Assembly (NCBI RefSeq): GCF_947623445.1
Contig: NC_135245.1
Span: 20,467,501 to 20,531,500, forward strand
Length of the DNA stretch: 64,000 nucleotides
DNA from: Clavelina lepadiformis
Taxonomy: Eukaryota; Chordata; Ascidiacea; Aplousobranchia; Clavelinidae
Reading direction: 5' to 3'
Of this stretch, positions 1 through 10,739 are shown piece by piece. Below the pieces are notes generated by a model. The model ran no database searches. It saw only the letters and a program-made list of their open reading frames with translations, and had not been told where the DNA came from. The first letter of the stretch is position 1, and each line of letters opens with the position of its first letter. The translations under genes and the position numbers were made by a program.

Positions 1-645
1 CTGACGCTTGGCAGTAATTGGCCGATTCAGATATTTTCAACTCAAACAACTCTTCCGTCCGAGAGCGGTTTCTCTGTGATCGGAGGAGCAGAAGGTTTAA
101 ATGGTGTCTTATACAAGGACGAGTCGCTTACTGATTGTTTGAACGTCATCTGCAACAACTCAACAGATAGACATGTCGACAACACTTCTGTTGGATACTT
201 CAAGGTGGAGTGGCAGAGACTGGATAAGTTTGGTGACGTCCCGAGGGTCTTAACGACACTGAAACTACCCAATGTGACAGCAAAGTTGGTGCCATTGCAT
301 GTCAATGCATCGTTACCATCGTTCGCTGTTTTAAGGGAAGCGTTTCAAATATCCTTCTCCATCGAAAACCAGAGCAATGAGTCAAGGCTTGTGGAGATCC
401 AGTACCTTTCCTCTGACGCCTTCATGTTTGCTGGCCCAAAACAGACCAATAACTTTCTTTCCCCATTCTCCACCCACTCCCTTACTTTCAACATCATTCC
501 GTTAGCATTGGGATATCAGACCCTGCCCCACTTGCGCATTATGATGTCACACTCACATGCATCCGTAGATGGAAAATTTGAAGATGTTGATCTTTTGTCG
601 CTTCCAACACATTTGATTGTGAAACCTGCCCAATATAATGATTAG
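1..645 (+). CDS. TRAPPC11: TRAPPC11-like C-terminal region (5' partial)
   Basis: The frame is open from base 1 to a TAG at 643-645, giving the last 214 residues of a longer protein; the gene starts outside the window. The sequence resembles the C-terminal Gryzun-like beta-sandwich part of TRAPPC11, a subunit of the metazoan TRAPP III complex that acts in ER-to-Golgi traffic. Landmarks are TLKLPNVTAKLVPLHVN near residues 86-102, a run of hydrophobic beta-strand repeats, and DAFMFAGPKQ near residues 140-149, which corresponds to a block I recall from the vertebrate protein. The visible part is one exon. It lies 476 bases upstream of VPS45 on the same strand. The identification rests on remembered family similarity, so a related beta-sandwich trafficking protein is possible. 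Confidence 0.68.
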   Translation: MTLGSNWPIQIFSTQTTLPSESGFSVIGGAEGLNGVLYKDESLTDCLNVICNNSTDRHVDNTSVGYFKVEWQRLDKFGDVPRVLTTLKLPNVTAKLVPLHVNASLPSFAVLREAFQISFSIENQSNESRLVEIQYLSSDAFMFAGPKQTNNFLSPFSTHSLTFNIIPLALGYQTLPHLRIMMSHSHASVDGKFEDVDLLSLPTHLIVKPAQYND

Positions 646-1104
646 GAGAATATTTTCAAATTTGCCTGTGTAAGAAGTAGTCTTGATTGCTGTATATTTA
701 CCACACAAGTTTATTTCGTTAATTCTGTGATTACAAAAAAATTTTGGCTGTTTATGTCTGGTTAAGAAACGTTTCAATTTGCTATGAATGCATTTGTGAT
801 TTACATAATATGCCTTGTTGTTATATTATATGCTGCCTCTGGCGCTTTGTGTATCTCCGCCCCTTTTATGGACGGGCTATGTTGGAGGTTGATTGCATCG
901 TGTAGAACTTGTATTGATTATTTGTACATATAATGAATTGTGCAATAAGCTGATGATTTTATGACCTTAAATGTGATTTGTCATTGTTAATTGCTTGTCG
1001 TACCACGCTTGTCGTGTCTTGTAGCGGATGGGTCAGGCAAAGAAATGCATAGGCAGTGAAGTTCTTAATTTTGTTGCTATTTAATTTTTCTGAATATTTT
1101 CCAG
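646..1104 (+). other. Spacer between TRAPPC11-like gene and VPS45
   Basis: About 460 bases of AT-rich DNA that hold the 3' UTR of the upstream gene and end in a polypyrimidine tract and CAG acceptor at 1102-1104. I see no canonical AATAAA near the stop, no ORF with family similarity and no RNA gene. Confidence 0.6.
1088..1104 (+). promoter_or_regulatory. Candidate trans-splice acceptor for VPS45
   Basis: A T-rich tract ends in TTTTCCAG at 1104, and the VPS45 ATG follows 17 bases later. There is no obvious upstream donor. In tunicates the 16-nt spliced leader is commonly joined at such sites just before the start codon. A cis-spliced 5' UTR intron remains the alternative. Confidence 0.5.
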
Positions 1105-1120
1105 GTGGTTAGGTTTAAAA

Positions 1121-2767
1121 ATGGATGTTGTGCTGGCTGTTAAGAATTATGTGTCCCGGATGATCACGGATGCTGGTCCCGGGATGAAAGTGCTCCTGAT
1201 GGACCGAGAAACGACGGGGATTGTGAGCATGGTCTATGCAAAGTCCGAGATTCTCCAGCAGGAAGTCTACCTTTTTGAAACGATCGATTCGATGCACCGG
1301 GACGAAATGAGACACGTTAAAGTGATCTCTTTTCTCCGACCTACCCAGGAAAATATTCAACTGCTTTGTCAAGAGTTAAAGTCGCCAAGATACGGGAAAT
1401 ATTATCTCTACTTCAGTCATGCAGTGAGCAAGAGCGACGTAAAACTTCTTGCCGAGAGTGATGAGAATGAATGCGTTTGCGACATTCACGAGTTTTTCGC
1501 TGATTATTACCCGATTGACTCAAATCATTTCACTTTGAATTTGCCAAAATGTTCACGCCACTTCATGTGGAAGCCGTCTGACCTGACCCGAGCTTGCCAC
1601 GGCCTCACAGCTGTGCTGCTGGCACTCAAGAAGTGTCCGATGATCCGGTACCAAGTTAACTCCGATATGTGTTGTCAGTTGGCAGACAGCGTTAAGTCGT
1701 TGATATCTCGTGAAGCGTCACTCTTTGATTTCCGTCGTGCTGACTCAACACCAATCTTGCTCATTCTCGATCGTCGCAATGACTCGATTTCACCGCTGTT
1801 AAACCAGTGGACCTATCAAGCGATGACTCATGAATTACTCGGCATTAAAAATAGTCGAGTCGATCTTTCAAAAGTTCCAGGAATTTCAAAAGATCTCAAC
1901 GAAGTGGTGCTTTCCCCATTGCAAGACCAGTTTTATTGTGAAAATTTGTACAAAAACTTTGGTGAGATTGGCGCCAGTATCAAGGGCCTTATGGAGGAGT
2001 TCCAAGCTAAGACCAGGAGTCAGCAGAAAGTGGAATCCATTGAAGACATGAAAGCGTTTGTCGAGAATTACCCCCAGTTTAAGAAGATGTCCGGCACGGT
2101 GGCAAAGCACGTCACTGTAGTTGGAGAACTCTCTCGTATTGTCTCGGCAAGAAACCTGCTCGAGATATCGGAATGTGAACAAGATGTTGCGTGCCAGAGT
2201 GACCACTCAAACGCCTTGCAGCGTGTGAGAGAGCTGTTAAAGAAGCCGACAACCAACCCATTGGATGCCCTTCGACTTGTTGCTCTATACTCCCTTCGTT
2301 ACGAGGCTCATGCTAACAATGCGACAACTTCACTCATGGATCAACTCTCATCAGTGGATGGGCGGAAGATCATATCGGCGATCATGAAGTATGGCTCGAT
2401 CGGGAAGCGGACGAACCACGCAAATGACTTTCCAGGAGCAATCTCGATGACAAAGAAGTTTTTCAAAGGCATGAAAGGAGTTGAGAATGTTTACACCCAA
2501 CATATTCCCAAGATCAAAGACATTCTCGATGATTTGTTGAAAGGGAAACTAAAAGAAGCAAATTATCCTTATGCTGGAGCTTCTGTGATGTCGGACAGAC
2601 CTGGTGATGTCATAGTGTTTATAGTGGGTGGCACCACTTACGAGGAAGTCGCGTGCATCGCGGCTTATAACGCTGACAACCCGGGGGTTCGAGTCGTGTT
2701 GGGAGGCACCACTGTTCATAATTGTTCGTCTTTTATAGACGAAGTACGATCTGCGTGTGCTGCGTAA
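1121..2767 (+). CDS. VPS45: VPS45, Sec1/Munc18 family vesicle-fusion protein
   Basis: A single uninterrupted exon encodes 548 residues, close to the roughly 570 of other animal VPS45 proteins. The N-terminus [15 protein letters not shown] and the internal block [20 protein letters not shown] (near residues 205-225) are typical of the Sec1/Munc18 family, and the overall match to VPS45 is clear. VPS45 binds syntaxin-type SNAREs (Tlg2/STX16) and promotes vesicle fusion at endosomes and the trans-Golgi. Near the C-terminus, [11 protein letters not shown] and [13 protein letters not shown] form the conserved domain-1 strands. The ATG is the first after a strong acceptor at 1104. Lack of introns contrasts with the 7-18 exon genes around it; in tunicates intronless genes are over-represented downstream in operons, so co-transcription with the upstream trafficking gene is conceivable. 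Confidence 0.96.
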   Translation: MDVVLAVKNYVSRMITDAGPGMKVLLMDRETTGIVSMVYAKSEILQQEVYLFETIDSMHRDEMRHVKVISFLRPTQENIQLLCQELKSPRYGKYYLYFSHAVSKSDVKLLAESDENECVCDIHEFFADYYPIDSNHFTLNLPKCSRHFMWKPSDLTRACHGLTAVLLALKKCPMIRYQVNSDMCCQLADSVKSLISREASLFDFRRADSTPILLILDRRNDSISPLLNQWTYQAMTHELLGIKNSRVDLSKVPGISKDLNEVVLSPLQDQFYCENLYKNFGEIGASIKGLMEEFQAKTRSQQKVESIEDMKAFVENYPQFKKMSGTVAKHVTVVGELSRIVSARNLLEISECEQDVACQSDHSNALQRVRELLKKPTTNPLDALRLVALYSLRYEAHANNATTSLMDQLSSVDGRKIISAIMKYGSIGKRTNHANDFPGAISMTKKFFKGMKGVENVYTQHIPKIKDILDDLLKGKLKEANYPYAGASVMSDRPGDVIVFIVGGTTYEEVACIAAYNADNPGVRVVLGGTTVHNCSSFIDEVRSACAA

Positions 2768-3388
2768 CGTAACGCTTCTTTATACCATAGCTACTGTATT
2801 TCTGTGACGTATGAACTTGTGTTGCCCTCATCAATTTATGGGGTTCGTTGCTACAAGTATTTAACAGAAATGGCAATGACGTGTTAACTCAATGTTATTG
2901 TAGTTTTTATCCTCGCAATCGTTGTGAACTGTTTTAGATTCGTCAACATTCATTTGCCAGAGTTAACGTTGTGTTGGGCTGCTAACAACATCTACTCACG
3001 GTCTTGTTATTCTGTTCATGTACACTAGGTGTGTGCCAAGTATGGAAAGATTTAGTTACATACAAATTACAATCGATTTCTGTATTTAATCAATTTTGAT
3101 TCTGCTGACATTGCCGAGTTGGTGAATTGTTTGTGTTTCGTTTTATGTGAACCAGTCCACCATCTTTGCACGCATCTTACAATTGAAAACTTAATGTTTT
3201 GCAACTGCTTATATGCAAAATGAAGCCCCTTTTGTGAAGAATTGAATTGTGTTTAAGCTCACGCTATGGAAATAGTCGCCCAACCAACACCTGCGTGGAG
3301 TTTATCTGAAGTCATGTTATGTTGATGTTCGGTGCCGTGCAATAATTTTTTGTTGTTTATTGATTTCAGCAGGATAATAGTAATTGTG
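2768..3388 (+). other. VPS45-PEX13 spacer with 3' UTR
   Basis: About 620 bases, AT-rich, holding the VPS45 3' UTR and ending in the PEX13 acceptor. No ORF or RNA gene could be supported, and no clear AATAAA was seen. Confidence 0.5.
3353..3372 (+). promoter_or_regulatory. Candidate trans-splice acceptor for PEX13
   Basis: A T-rich stretch ends in TTTCAGCAG (AG at 3368-3369 or 3371-3372), and the PEX13 ATG follows at 3389. The arrangement matches the one in front of VPS45, which fits spliced-leader trans-splicing in a tunicate. Confidence 0.45.
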
Positions 3389-5219
3389 ATGTCATCAAGT
3401 GGTGCTCCCCCCAAGCCTTGGGAGATAAACCGGGGTCAGTCGCCCGGTAACTATAGCAACCTGCGATCATCTGCTGAGATGGAAGAAACTCGTACGGCCC
3501 CCCCGGTCCCAACCCGGCCCTCCCAACAGCAAGTGGGTTTAAATTGTTTCGTTTTCAAGATTTTTTTTATTGTTATTTTTTTTAATTTTTTATTGTTCTG
3601 TCACTAGAGGGCATCATCTCCTCTTTACCGACCAGGTTATGGGGGTCTGGGTTACGGCGGTTATGGAGGAACGTACGGAATAGGTTACACCTCACTATTT
3701 TATTAAAGGCATTTCTGCTTCCAGTTGTAGCCAGTTAAATAAAATAAATTAAGAATTAAACTGTGGGTTTTATATCGCCTCAACGGCTGCTTGAATTTTA
3801 TCTGGAAAACTTTCATCTGATTGTTCGGCCTCATATTGTGTGTAATAATTCGCGTCAGGTGGATATGGTGGTATGTACGGAGGAGGAATGTACGGAAGCT
3901 CAGGCATGTACGGCTCACCGTATCGAAATTATTCTTCTTTGAACAATGCCGGTAGTTTCACCCAGCAAGCTGAAGAGAGCACGCGGCAAGCCTTCCAATC
4001 AGTTGAAAGCATCGTTCGAGCTTTCTCCTCGGTAAGAGCCGCCACGACCATCTGCTCACTGCGTTGTCGCTGTTTTGCTCATTTAAATTCTCTCATCAGG
4101 TCTCGGCGATGTTGGAGTCCACATTTGGCGCTGTGTACAGCTCGTTCCGTGCCGTACTTGACGTGGCCGACCACTTCTCTCGGGTCAAAGCCACATTCAC
4201 AGACATCTTATCTTCAATTGCTGTTTTCAGGTATGTTTGAATCTTTGTAGTTGAAACAGCAGACTCTATGTTTAATTGAAATTCATCGGCAGACTTTTCC
4301 GTTATCTTTATCGTCGAGCGATGGCAGCATTGGGCGTGCACCCGTGTGACGAGGCGTGGGAATCAATCAAACCGACATCAGCTGCTGCAGTGAGTGAACA
4401 ACACTAAGCTGAGGCATTGAGCTTATGAAAATTTATTTGCGATGTATATTCCACTCGATAAGAAACAACAATTCGAATATTATATCAGTAAGATGTTAAT
4501 GTGAACTTTTTCCATCTTTAGAAACCAAGCACGCCATCAGAGAAGAAATCGTGGCCAATCATGTTGTTTGTCGCTGTTGTGCTTGGAGGACCATACCTTA
4601 TATGGAAGTTGTTAAAGGGAATGAGCTCACAAAAGTATGAGGTAAAATTGTGGCCAGCGGTAACACACTGGTGATTGTCGATGACATTTCAGGCCGGACG
4701 CATCGACATGGATGAACGGAGATGGGGATCATGTGATTGCACGGGCAGAGTTTGACTTTCAAAGTGAAAATGACGAGGAATTATCATTCCGAGCCGGAGA
4801 CAGACTCATTCTCGCCCCAAGAGGTCAGTCCCAGCCCAGAGAGAATTATAAGATAGATATCTTATAATTCTTTTCACATCTGCAACATCTGTTTGATAGA
4901 CCAACAACCCCACGTAAGGGGATGGTTGCTAGGGACGGCAGATGGAAAAAAATCCGGATATGTGCCAGCCAATCACGTCAAAGTATTAGGACTACGAAGA
5001 GGACGAAGCCAAGCCCAACTCCCATCAACCAATCAAACAACAGCGACTGATGAAAGTGACGCGGTAAGCCAACACAAGGAGCATAAATTTTAGAACTTAA
5101 TGTGTTGAAACCAAATGTCCTGAATTTCACAAATAAAGCAACGATTGCACAATTGTTACAATGTCTTGTTGCAGTGGAAAGATATCCATGGAAATGTGAG
5201 AAGTCTCGATGGGAAGTGA
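3389..5219 (+). CDS. PEX13: PEX13, peroxisomal import docking protein
   Basis: Nine coding exons join in phase: 3389-3532, 3608-3683, 3859-4031, 4100-4230, 4293-4389, 4522-4634, 4693-4823, 4900-5063 and 5175-5219, giving about 357 residues against 403 in human. PEX13 is an integral peroxisomal membrane protein that docks PEX5 and PEX7 cargo receptors with PEX14. The N-terminus PPKPWE, the Gly/Tyr-rich segment (repeated GYGG and MYG units), QQAEESTRQAFQSVESIV, the membrane segment ending VVLGGPYLIWKLL and a C-terminal SH3 domain (ARAEFDF through GYVPANHVKVLG) all match the family in order. The last exon is short; an alternative is read-through of the preceding donor to a TAG shortly after 5063. 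It is convergent with WDR25. Confidence 0.95.
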
Positions 5220-5248
5220 ACGTCGGACGCCAGAACCAAAGAACACTT

Positions 5249-7871
5249 TCACGAGATTATGTAAACATTGCCTGCCCAGTTGCTAATGGCAACCATGCTT
5301 GGCATCACTGGGTGGCACTGTACATCAACGCAAGAATCGCTTTCATTTGTCACAGACAGAGAAATAGTCCTCATGTAATTTCCGTTGTTGTGTTTGTAGC
5401 AAACAACTGATCCATTGGAACTTCCCGAAACCACAAACTGACCATCCCGTGAAATGTCAAATCCAACTGGATACTCGTTCACCTGCAGACATCATATATA
5501 TAATTAACTTTTTGGCATTTTGTGGCTTTTTATTGATTCACTGCTATGTACCGTGTGGTTCTGGTATCGGACAAATTTATCTAGTCTAAACGGTTTTTGT
5601 GTAGAGAAGCGTGCGATGTAGTTTCCAGTTGTCTGCGCTAGAATGTTCGTTCCGCTTGGATGAACTCGAAGATGGGGGCACGTGTATCTCTCCTGAAAAA
5701 AAATTATTGTGCAATAAAATTGTTGTGTCAATTGGTACCATAGCCTGTGTTTAAGTACATACATGGAAAATTTGGTTTGAAATTTTTGCCGCTGTCCTAA
5801 CGTCCCAGACTATGAGGTTGTGTTCCGCGGATTGTCGATTCACCTGGTCACAGCTTGACATGAAACTTGTGTTGTTGATGAAGAAATCAAACGATAAAAT
5901 CTTCCCGCATTTAAACCTGTATCTGCTTGCTTCCTGTGTAATATAAACAAGTTGAGGTTGGTTATAAAGATATAAACAGATGTTCACAAACTTCTACTGT
6001 TGAAAGCGTTGCAGCCAAGTGTGATACTGTAACATTACGATACAAGACAAAAATGTGACATTTCTGTGTCAACATTAGAACTTTTTTGGCGGTCAGACCT
6101 CACATGAACCAGCGACCCAACGCCAGTGATGATGCTTAGCTTTTAAACTGATAAATTTTTAACATTCTATGCAATAATTCCTGAGAAGTTGAGCTACTGG
6201 TCTATGAAACATAATTCTTCGATTTTTAACAACCCACAAGAATGAAAAAGTTGCAAAGAATAAACACAATTTCAACGTTCACCTTGCCTGTACGAAGATC
6301 ATAAGATGCAAGGAATGAGTTTTCACCTCCAACTAAGATCATATTTTCATCATCTCTCCACCACTGGAGGCAGGATGGAGTCTCAGGAATTTCTAAACTT
6401 AAAAGATTTGAGTTAAAATTAATCTCAGATAAGTTGCAATCAAACGACAACGATTTCAGCAAACTCACGTGCAAGTAACTTTCCCTTGAGAAAGAAAATC
6501 AAAAGCTTGTACTTTTTGATCATATGAACAAGTAGCAAGCTGACGACTAGTACGCGACCAGTCGCAGTGCCTGGTGTTAGCTTCATGTTGCAACGTGTGC
6601 ACCACCCTGCAAGTAGAAGCAGGAACATGAAATATCGTGTTATATGCAACCATGCAAGTTTATATCTTTTACTTAGTCAATTGAAAATTCTTTCATTCTG
6701 GTTTGATTTCAAATAACAATAAGCTTTGTGGGATAATAATCATAACTAAACGGGTTGAAGAGATGTTTATGCAAGTTTACTTTATTTCGTTATCCTTCAT
6801 CACATCACAAAGCTTGACTGTTTTCTCACAAGTTACTGCCAGCAAGTGGCTGAATTTTGGGCACCATCGAAGGCACCACGGTGGGTCACATGACAACGAA
6901 GCTTTCTTACAAACTTTTCTGAAAATAAACAACTTTGATGAATGCAGTCATTCTGGGGGATGATCAAACGGAAATCTCTAAATACCGCATGAGAACTTAA
7001 GATGTCTGTGGTATATGGCTTGCTTATTTCTCTTAGTCCTCTATGGGTATTTAGAAAGGTGTATTATTTCAATCTTGGGCACATGACAAGTAAAAAACAA
7101 CAATTTCATGCAATTATCAATCTTACTTTTTAAGCAACACATGAATCCAAAATAAGTAAACTTAAGCAAGACCTAACAGAAATCAAAGCAAAAATGGATC
7201 TATTGAAGAATGTTCACAGACAACCACTGCACCAAGGGGGCAAGACTTGTCTCAGTCCAAGGGTGAACATGGCGACAAAGTTGGTTGCCAGTTCTTAATA
7301 CTAAAGTAACATTTTGGAGCTTATAGGCAACTTATTTGTTCACATATTGTGACATCGGTCGATAGTCGAGTGGTTACAGCACTGGCCTTGCAACAAATGT
7401 GGCTCAGGATCCATGTTCGATACCAAGTGGCACCATACCAAATGTTGTAATGCCCTTGGTCAAGGCATTAATGACACTTGCTCCTGTTCAGTAGACAGCT
7501 CTAAATTCGGGCAATACTATAAAAATCAAAAAACCATAATAAAAAATGTGTGACAATCGGAACTCGAACAAAGAATAGCTCGGTAACCTGGGCTTAATGC
7601 GTGCAAAGACTCAGTCCAAGGATAAATATTACAATATCAATACGTTTTAGTGACATGCCTCAACCAATCACCTTGGCAAGTTATTTTTGTGAAACTTGTC
7701 TTGGTACTCAAGCACAGTCTCATTAGTTAAAAAAAGCTCTTTAAGATCGCTTTCCTCCAAGGTTTCACGCTCGTTTTCATTCTCAATCAGCAACTTCTTC
7801 TCCGCAGCGGCCTTTTGTCTCCTTTCCCATTTTGTGACATACGGTCGGAGCTTTTTAGCTGGCGGTTCCAT
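5249..7871 (-). CDS. WDR25: WDR25, WD40-repeat protein
   Basis: Seven coding exons on the minus strand join in phase: 7871-7672, 6918-6781, 6606-6469, 6397-6283, 5933-5763, 5692-5552 and 5482-5249, giving about 378 residues, shorter at the N-terminus than human WDR25 (about 540). The blocks LIVWDVRTAAKISNQIFH, TCPHLRVHPSG, LAQTTGNYIARFST and VGFDISRDGQFVVSGSSNG correspond to the C-terminal WD repeats of WDR25. The family is poorly characterised; it resembles PRP17-type WD proteins. The N-terminus (MEPPAKKLRPYVTKWERRQ) is basic and could be nuclear; that is inference. Intron 1 (6919-7671) contains a SINE copy. The fourth acceptor is non-obvious: the frame needs the AG at 6399-6398, not the next AG downstream. 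Confidence 0.92.
7345..7632 (+). repeat. tRNA-derived SINE copy in WDR25 intron 1
   Basis: The head has tRNA-like promoter boxes: GTCGAGTGGTTACAGCACTGG (A-box region, near 7361) and TGTTCGATACC (B-box-like, near 7414). The tail, from about 7479 to 7622 (CAGCTCTAAATTCGGGCAAT through CTCAGTCCAAGGATAAA), reappears in a second copy at about 36470-36650. The end lies about 40 bases inside the intron from the exon 1 donor. A small related fragment with CTCAGTCCAAGG also lies at about 7252. Confidence 0.7.
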
Positions 7872-8847
7872 TATTCAACTTCTATCGAGCAGCACGTTAG
7901 CACGTATCAAAAGCAGCGTAATCACTCGATTCTTGAACACTGCAAGAAGCTAAAGCGGTACGTCCCCACTTTCCACCATCATCGTCTTACTCATTTCCGA
8001 TTGAAAATTTACATTGCTTGGTTATGACGTCATTCTGTGCTTCTAATGAAAGTTTTAAATGCCATGGGAATGGGCCATGTTGCTAAAACAACAACTAGCA
8101 CGAATACAATGTTAGCGGCAGTTTTTAAAGCAGACTGGAATTAAATTGTTAATTTTTCTTAAGGCTACACTACGTGTTTCTAAATAGGAATAAGTTTCGA
8201 CAAAAGATTTTTGGCTTTACAGCACATGAAAAAAATGTAAAAAAATGGGCTGAAGCTACTAAACCCGTTTCGGTATAAAATATCAAACTGCGTTGCAATG
8301 TTTTTAAAACAGGAGAATCTTTAGTTCGGCTAAGGATCTGTTATTTTATTTTCACTTCACAACTCGGCCAGATATAACAGACGCCACAATTTATAACGTC
8401 ACATAATTTTCTTCTTGTTCAGGCGAGACTCGGCTTCCCTTGTTCTTAGAGGTCAGGCTTTGTTGCGGTTTTGTTAAGTTTGCTTAGCAAGTTTACTTGT
8501 TCTAATAAAGAAAAACGACTGGTCCGTACTGAACTTAAGTTTTATGTTCCGTTTGTGTTCCAGCCTACCTGGGATACGAACCACGTTTTTGAATAAAACA
8601 TGCCCCAAAGGCTAGATTGCAGATTTGAATGTGCTGGTCAAAAGGACATCCGGAAAGTAATTCCGCCATTATCAGATCACCCACCTCGTCATAATAGCAA
8701 ATTTCGTGAACACTTCTTACGAGTGTTTGTCAGTGAAGATGAGCAGATGGTATTAGTCCTGCTACACCAAAGATTTTTCTCTTTTTTATCTTCGGTAGAA
8801 TTTGCAGGCCTGTATATAGATTAGTCTATAGCCCAGCAGATCAGATA
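7872..8847. other. Upstream/intergenic DNA before MITE
   Basis: AT-rich sequence upstream of WDR25. A 74-codon ORF at 8600-8824 (+) has no recognisable similarity, and I do not call it a gene. One TGACGTCA palindrome occurs near 8025. No TATA-like element is convincing. Confidence 0.4.
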
Positions 8848-9048
8848 GTTAAAAGAGTGGCTACTGCATGCACGAGATTCATCGACGTGCACGCCCATTT
8901 ATAATAAATAAGCAAAGAAAAGTTGTTTGAACGCCAGTTTATAATAAGTAAACTAAGAATTGAATTGAATAAATAAACTTTGGTGTACGCCATCATGCCA
9001 AAATTTTCATTTGATGAATCTCGTGCTTGCAGTTGCCACCCTTTCTAC
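8848..9048. mobile_element. 201-bp MITE with TA target duplication
   Basis: The two ends are inverted repeats about 37 bp long with about six mismatches; the best part is GCACGAGATTCATC on the left and its complement GATGAATCTCGTGC on the right. Both sides are flanked by TA (8846-8847 and 9049-9050), as expected for a Tc1/mariner-like non-autonomous element. The inner part (AAGAAAAGTT, then CACCATCATGCCAAAATTT) is shared with sequence at about 60800-60895, so the family is dispersed. There is no coding capacity. Confidence 0.65.
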
Positions 9049-9189
9049 TATTGGCTGTTGTAAGGTTCGAACTTCATGCAAATAAGGATTTAAATTTATG
9101 AGGAAAACATATACGAAGTGAAGTGAATATGATGACCGTTGGATTTTTGCTGATGGGTTTATCTCTCTCGTTTTAGCCGGGGAGAAGAA

Positions 9190-9290
9190 AGCAATGCAGT
9201 GGTGTAGTGGTTAACGATGGCTCTCCTATGCTGGTGATGTCGGGTTCGAATCTTGCTATTGCTGGACTTTTTGTTTGTCCAAGTCATAAA
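9190..9290 (+). repeat. tRNA-derived SINE head
   Basis: GTGGTGTAGTGGTTAACGATGG (A-box region, 9200-9221) followed at a tRNA-like distance by GGTTCGAATC (B box, 9243-9252) is a Pol III internal promoter of a tRNA-derived element. The sequence between does not fold into a proper cloverleaf, so it is not called a tRNA gene. Downstream, GAGGGGATTAGTT occurs twice (near 9309 and 9436) as part of an imperfect duplication. Confidence 0.6.
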
Positions 9291-10739
9291 TGGTAAAGGT
9301 TTGGGTCTGAGGGGATTAGTTTTAATTTAATTTAGATTTTGCAAAAGTCCATGAGTTTGAGTTGAAAACAAAGTTCGTTTCAATTCGCAGCCAAGCTTAG
9401 TAATTTAGTCATGAAAAGTGAGATTTTAGGTCAGAGGGGATTAGTTCTAGATAAAGTTACACTTTAAAATAATTAGTACTTTGTTTTAATTTGAAAATGA
9501 GCAAACATTTCAATTTACTGTCTACCGTAATTACCGTTTAACATGTTCACAATTTCATACTTTGGTAAACGGCGGCCGAAAAAATAAGTGTCTACTTCAA
9601 TGGCCGTCATTTACCGAAGTTACAAAATACCAATTCCGTAACCGACTAACCATTTACCAAGGCAGCTCTTTCCAAATCCGGTAAACGGCCGTCGGTGAAA
9701 CAGACGCTACACAACAAATGATATATTCAATATTGATGGGAAATATTGGAATTCGACGGTGCATATTTTTAGTAGTTGGACATGCAAATCTCTATTTGAC
9801 TTGCTGAGTCTATATCCTGAATCAGACTTATTTATTCCTGCTGCTGCTTTTACACATTACTGGTTGGCGGGTAACCCTTTGCTATGAACCAGCCTTGAAA
9901 GTGTACAGTCCCTAATTTGAAATCACATTAACTTGTTGATGTTGCAAACAATTAGCACACAAACTTCTGGCCTGGTGTGCAATGCCAAAGCACTTTTTGG
10001 AGATAATGTGTTTTTGTATCAAGAATAGAATGATATCATCACTGGCATAAGTTTAAAATAGTGTGAATACTTCTATCACAGAACTTATGAGTTCTTACAT
10101 ATTTTCCAAACTAATGTTTCACATATTTTCAGTTCTGGTCTTTATTGTGCCAAAACCAGGTGATGTTTGATTAGCTTGTATGGCATTTTTATAAGATGTC
10201 ACTCTTTTGAAATTGGTGCATCACAGCCATTCATTTATGTTAGAGTTAAGACTTTGAATGACTTGCAATCCTTGTGGATTTTTGTTAATTCTGACTTCAA
10301 CCTGGTACGGAATGAAAACATCAGCATTTTTTACATAAATCACTTTACCTAAAAACCTTCCCATACAGGTTAATAGTAATTATTAGTTTTCCTCTTTCAC
10401 TCCACATGAAATGACAAAGCAAACAAAATGATGCAATGAAATAAGTGCGGTGACCAGTTTGGAAAGTTTGACAAGATTGATTTTGAGTTATAGCATAAGT
10501 TAATAATTACATTAACCACAATTACAATAACACTTGACATGTTATGGTGGGTATTATGAGCACAGATCACTGAACAGTTCGATCGACTTTCCTGTTTTTT
10601 TTTGTTTAACCATCAATCGGCTTATTCGTCATTATGCATTTGTTGCTTATGCTTAACCCCAAGTGTGCATAACCTATCATATCTTTGTATGCTTTAAGGC
10701 GGCTTGTGGTAGTGGTTGGTGTGTTGTAAGCAGCCAGAT
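9291..10739. other. Intergenic DNA upstream of striatin
   Basis: AT-rich sequence with short direct and inverted repeats of a GGTAAACGGC-type motif at 9560-9700, probably part of an unclassified repeat. No ORF with protein-like content. The 5' UTR and promoter of striatin should lie at its right end, but no element could be assigned. Confidence 0.4.

Noticed and set aside
8600-8824. 74-codon ORF upstream of the 201-bp MITE
   Set aside because: No similarity, no partner exons, and no promoter or polyadenylation context.
9200-9260. Possible functional tRNA gene
   Set aside because: A and B boxes are present, but the stems do not pair into a cloverleaf; a SINE head fits better.
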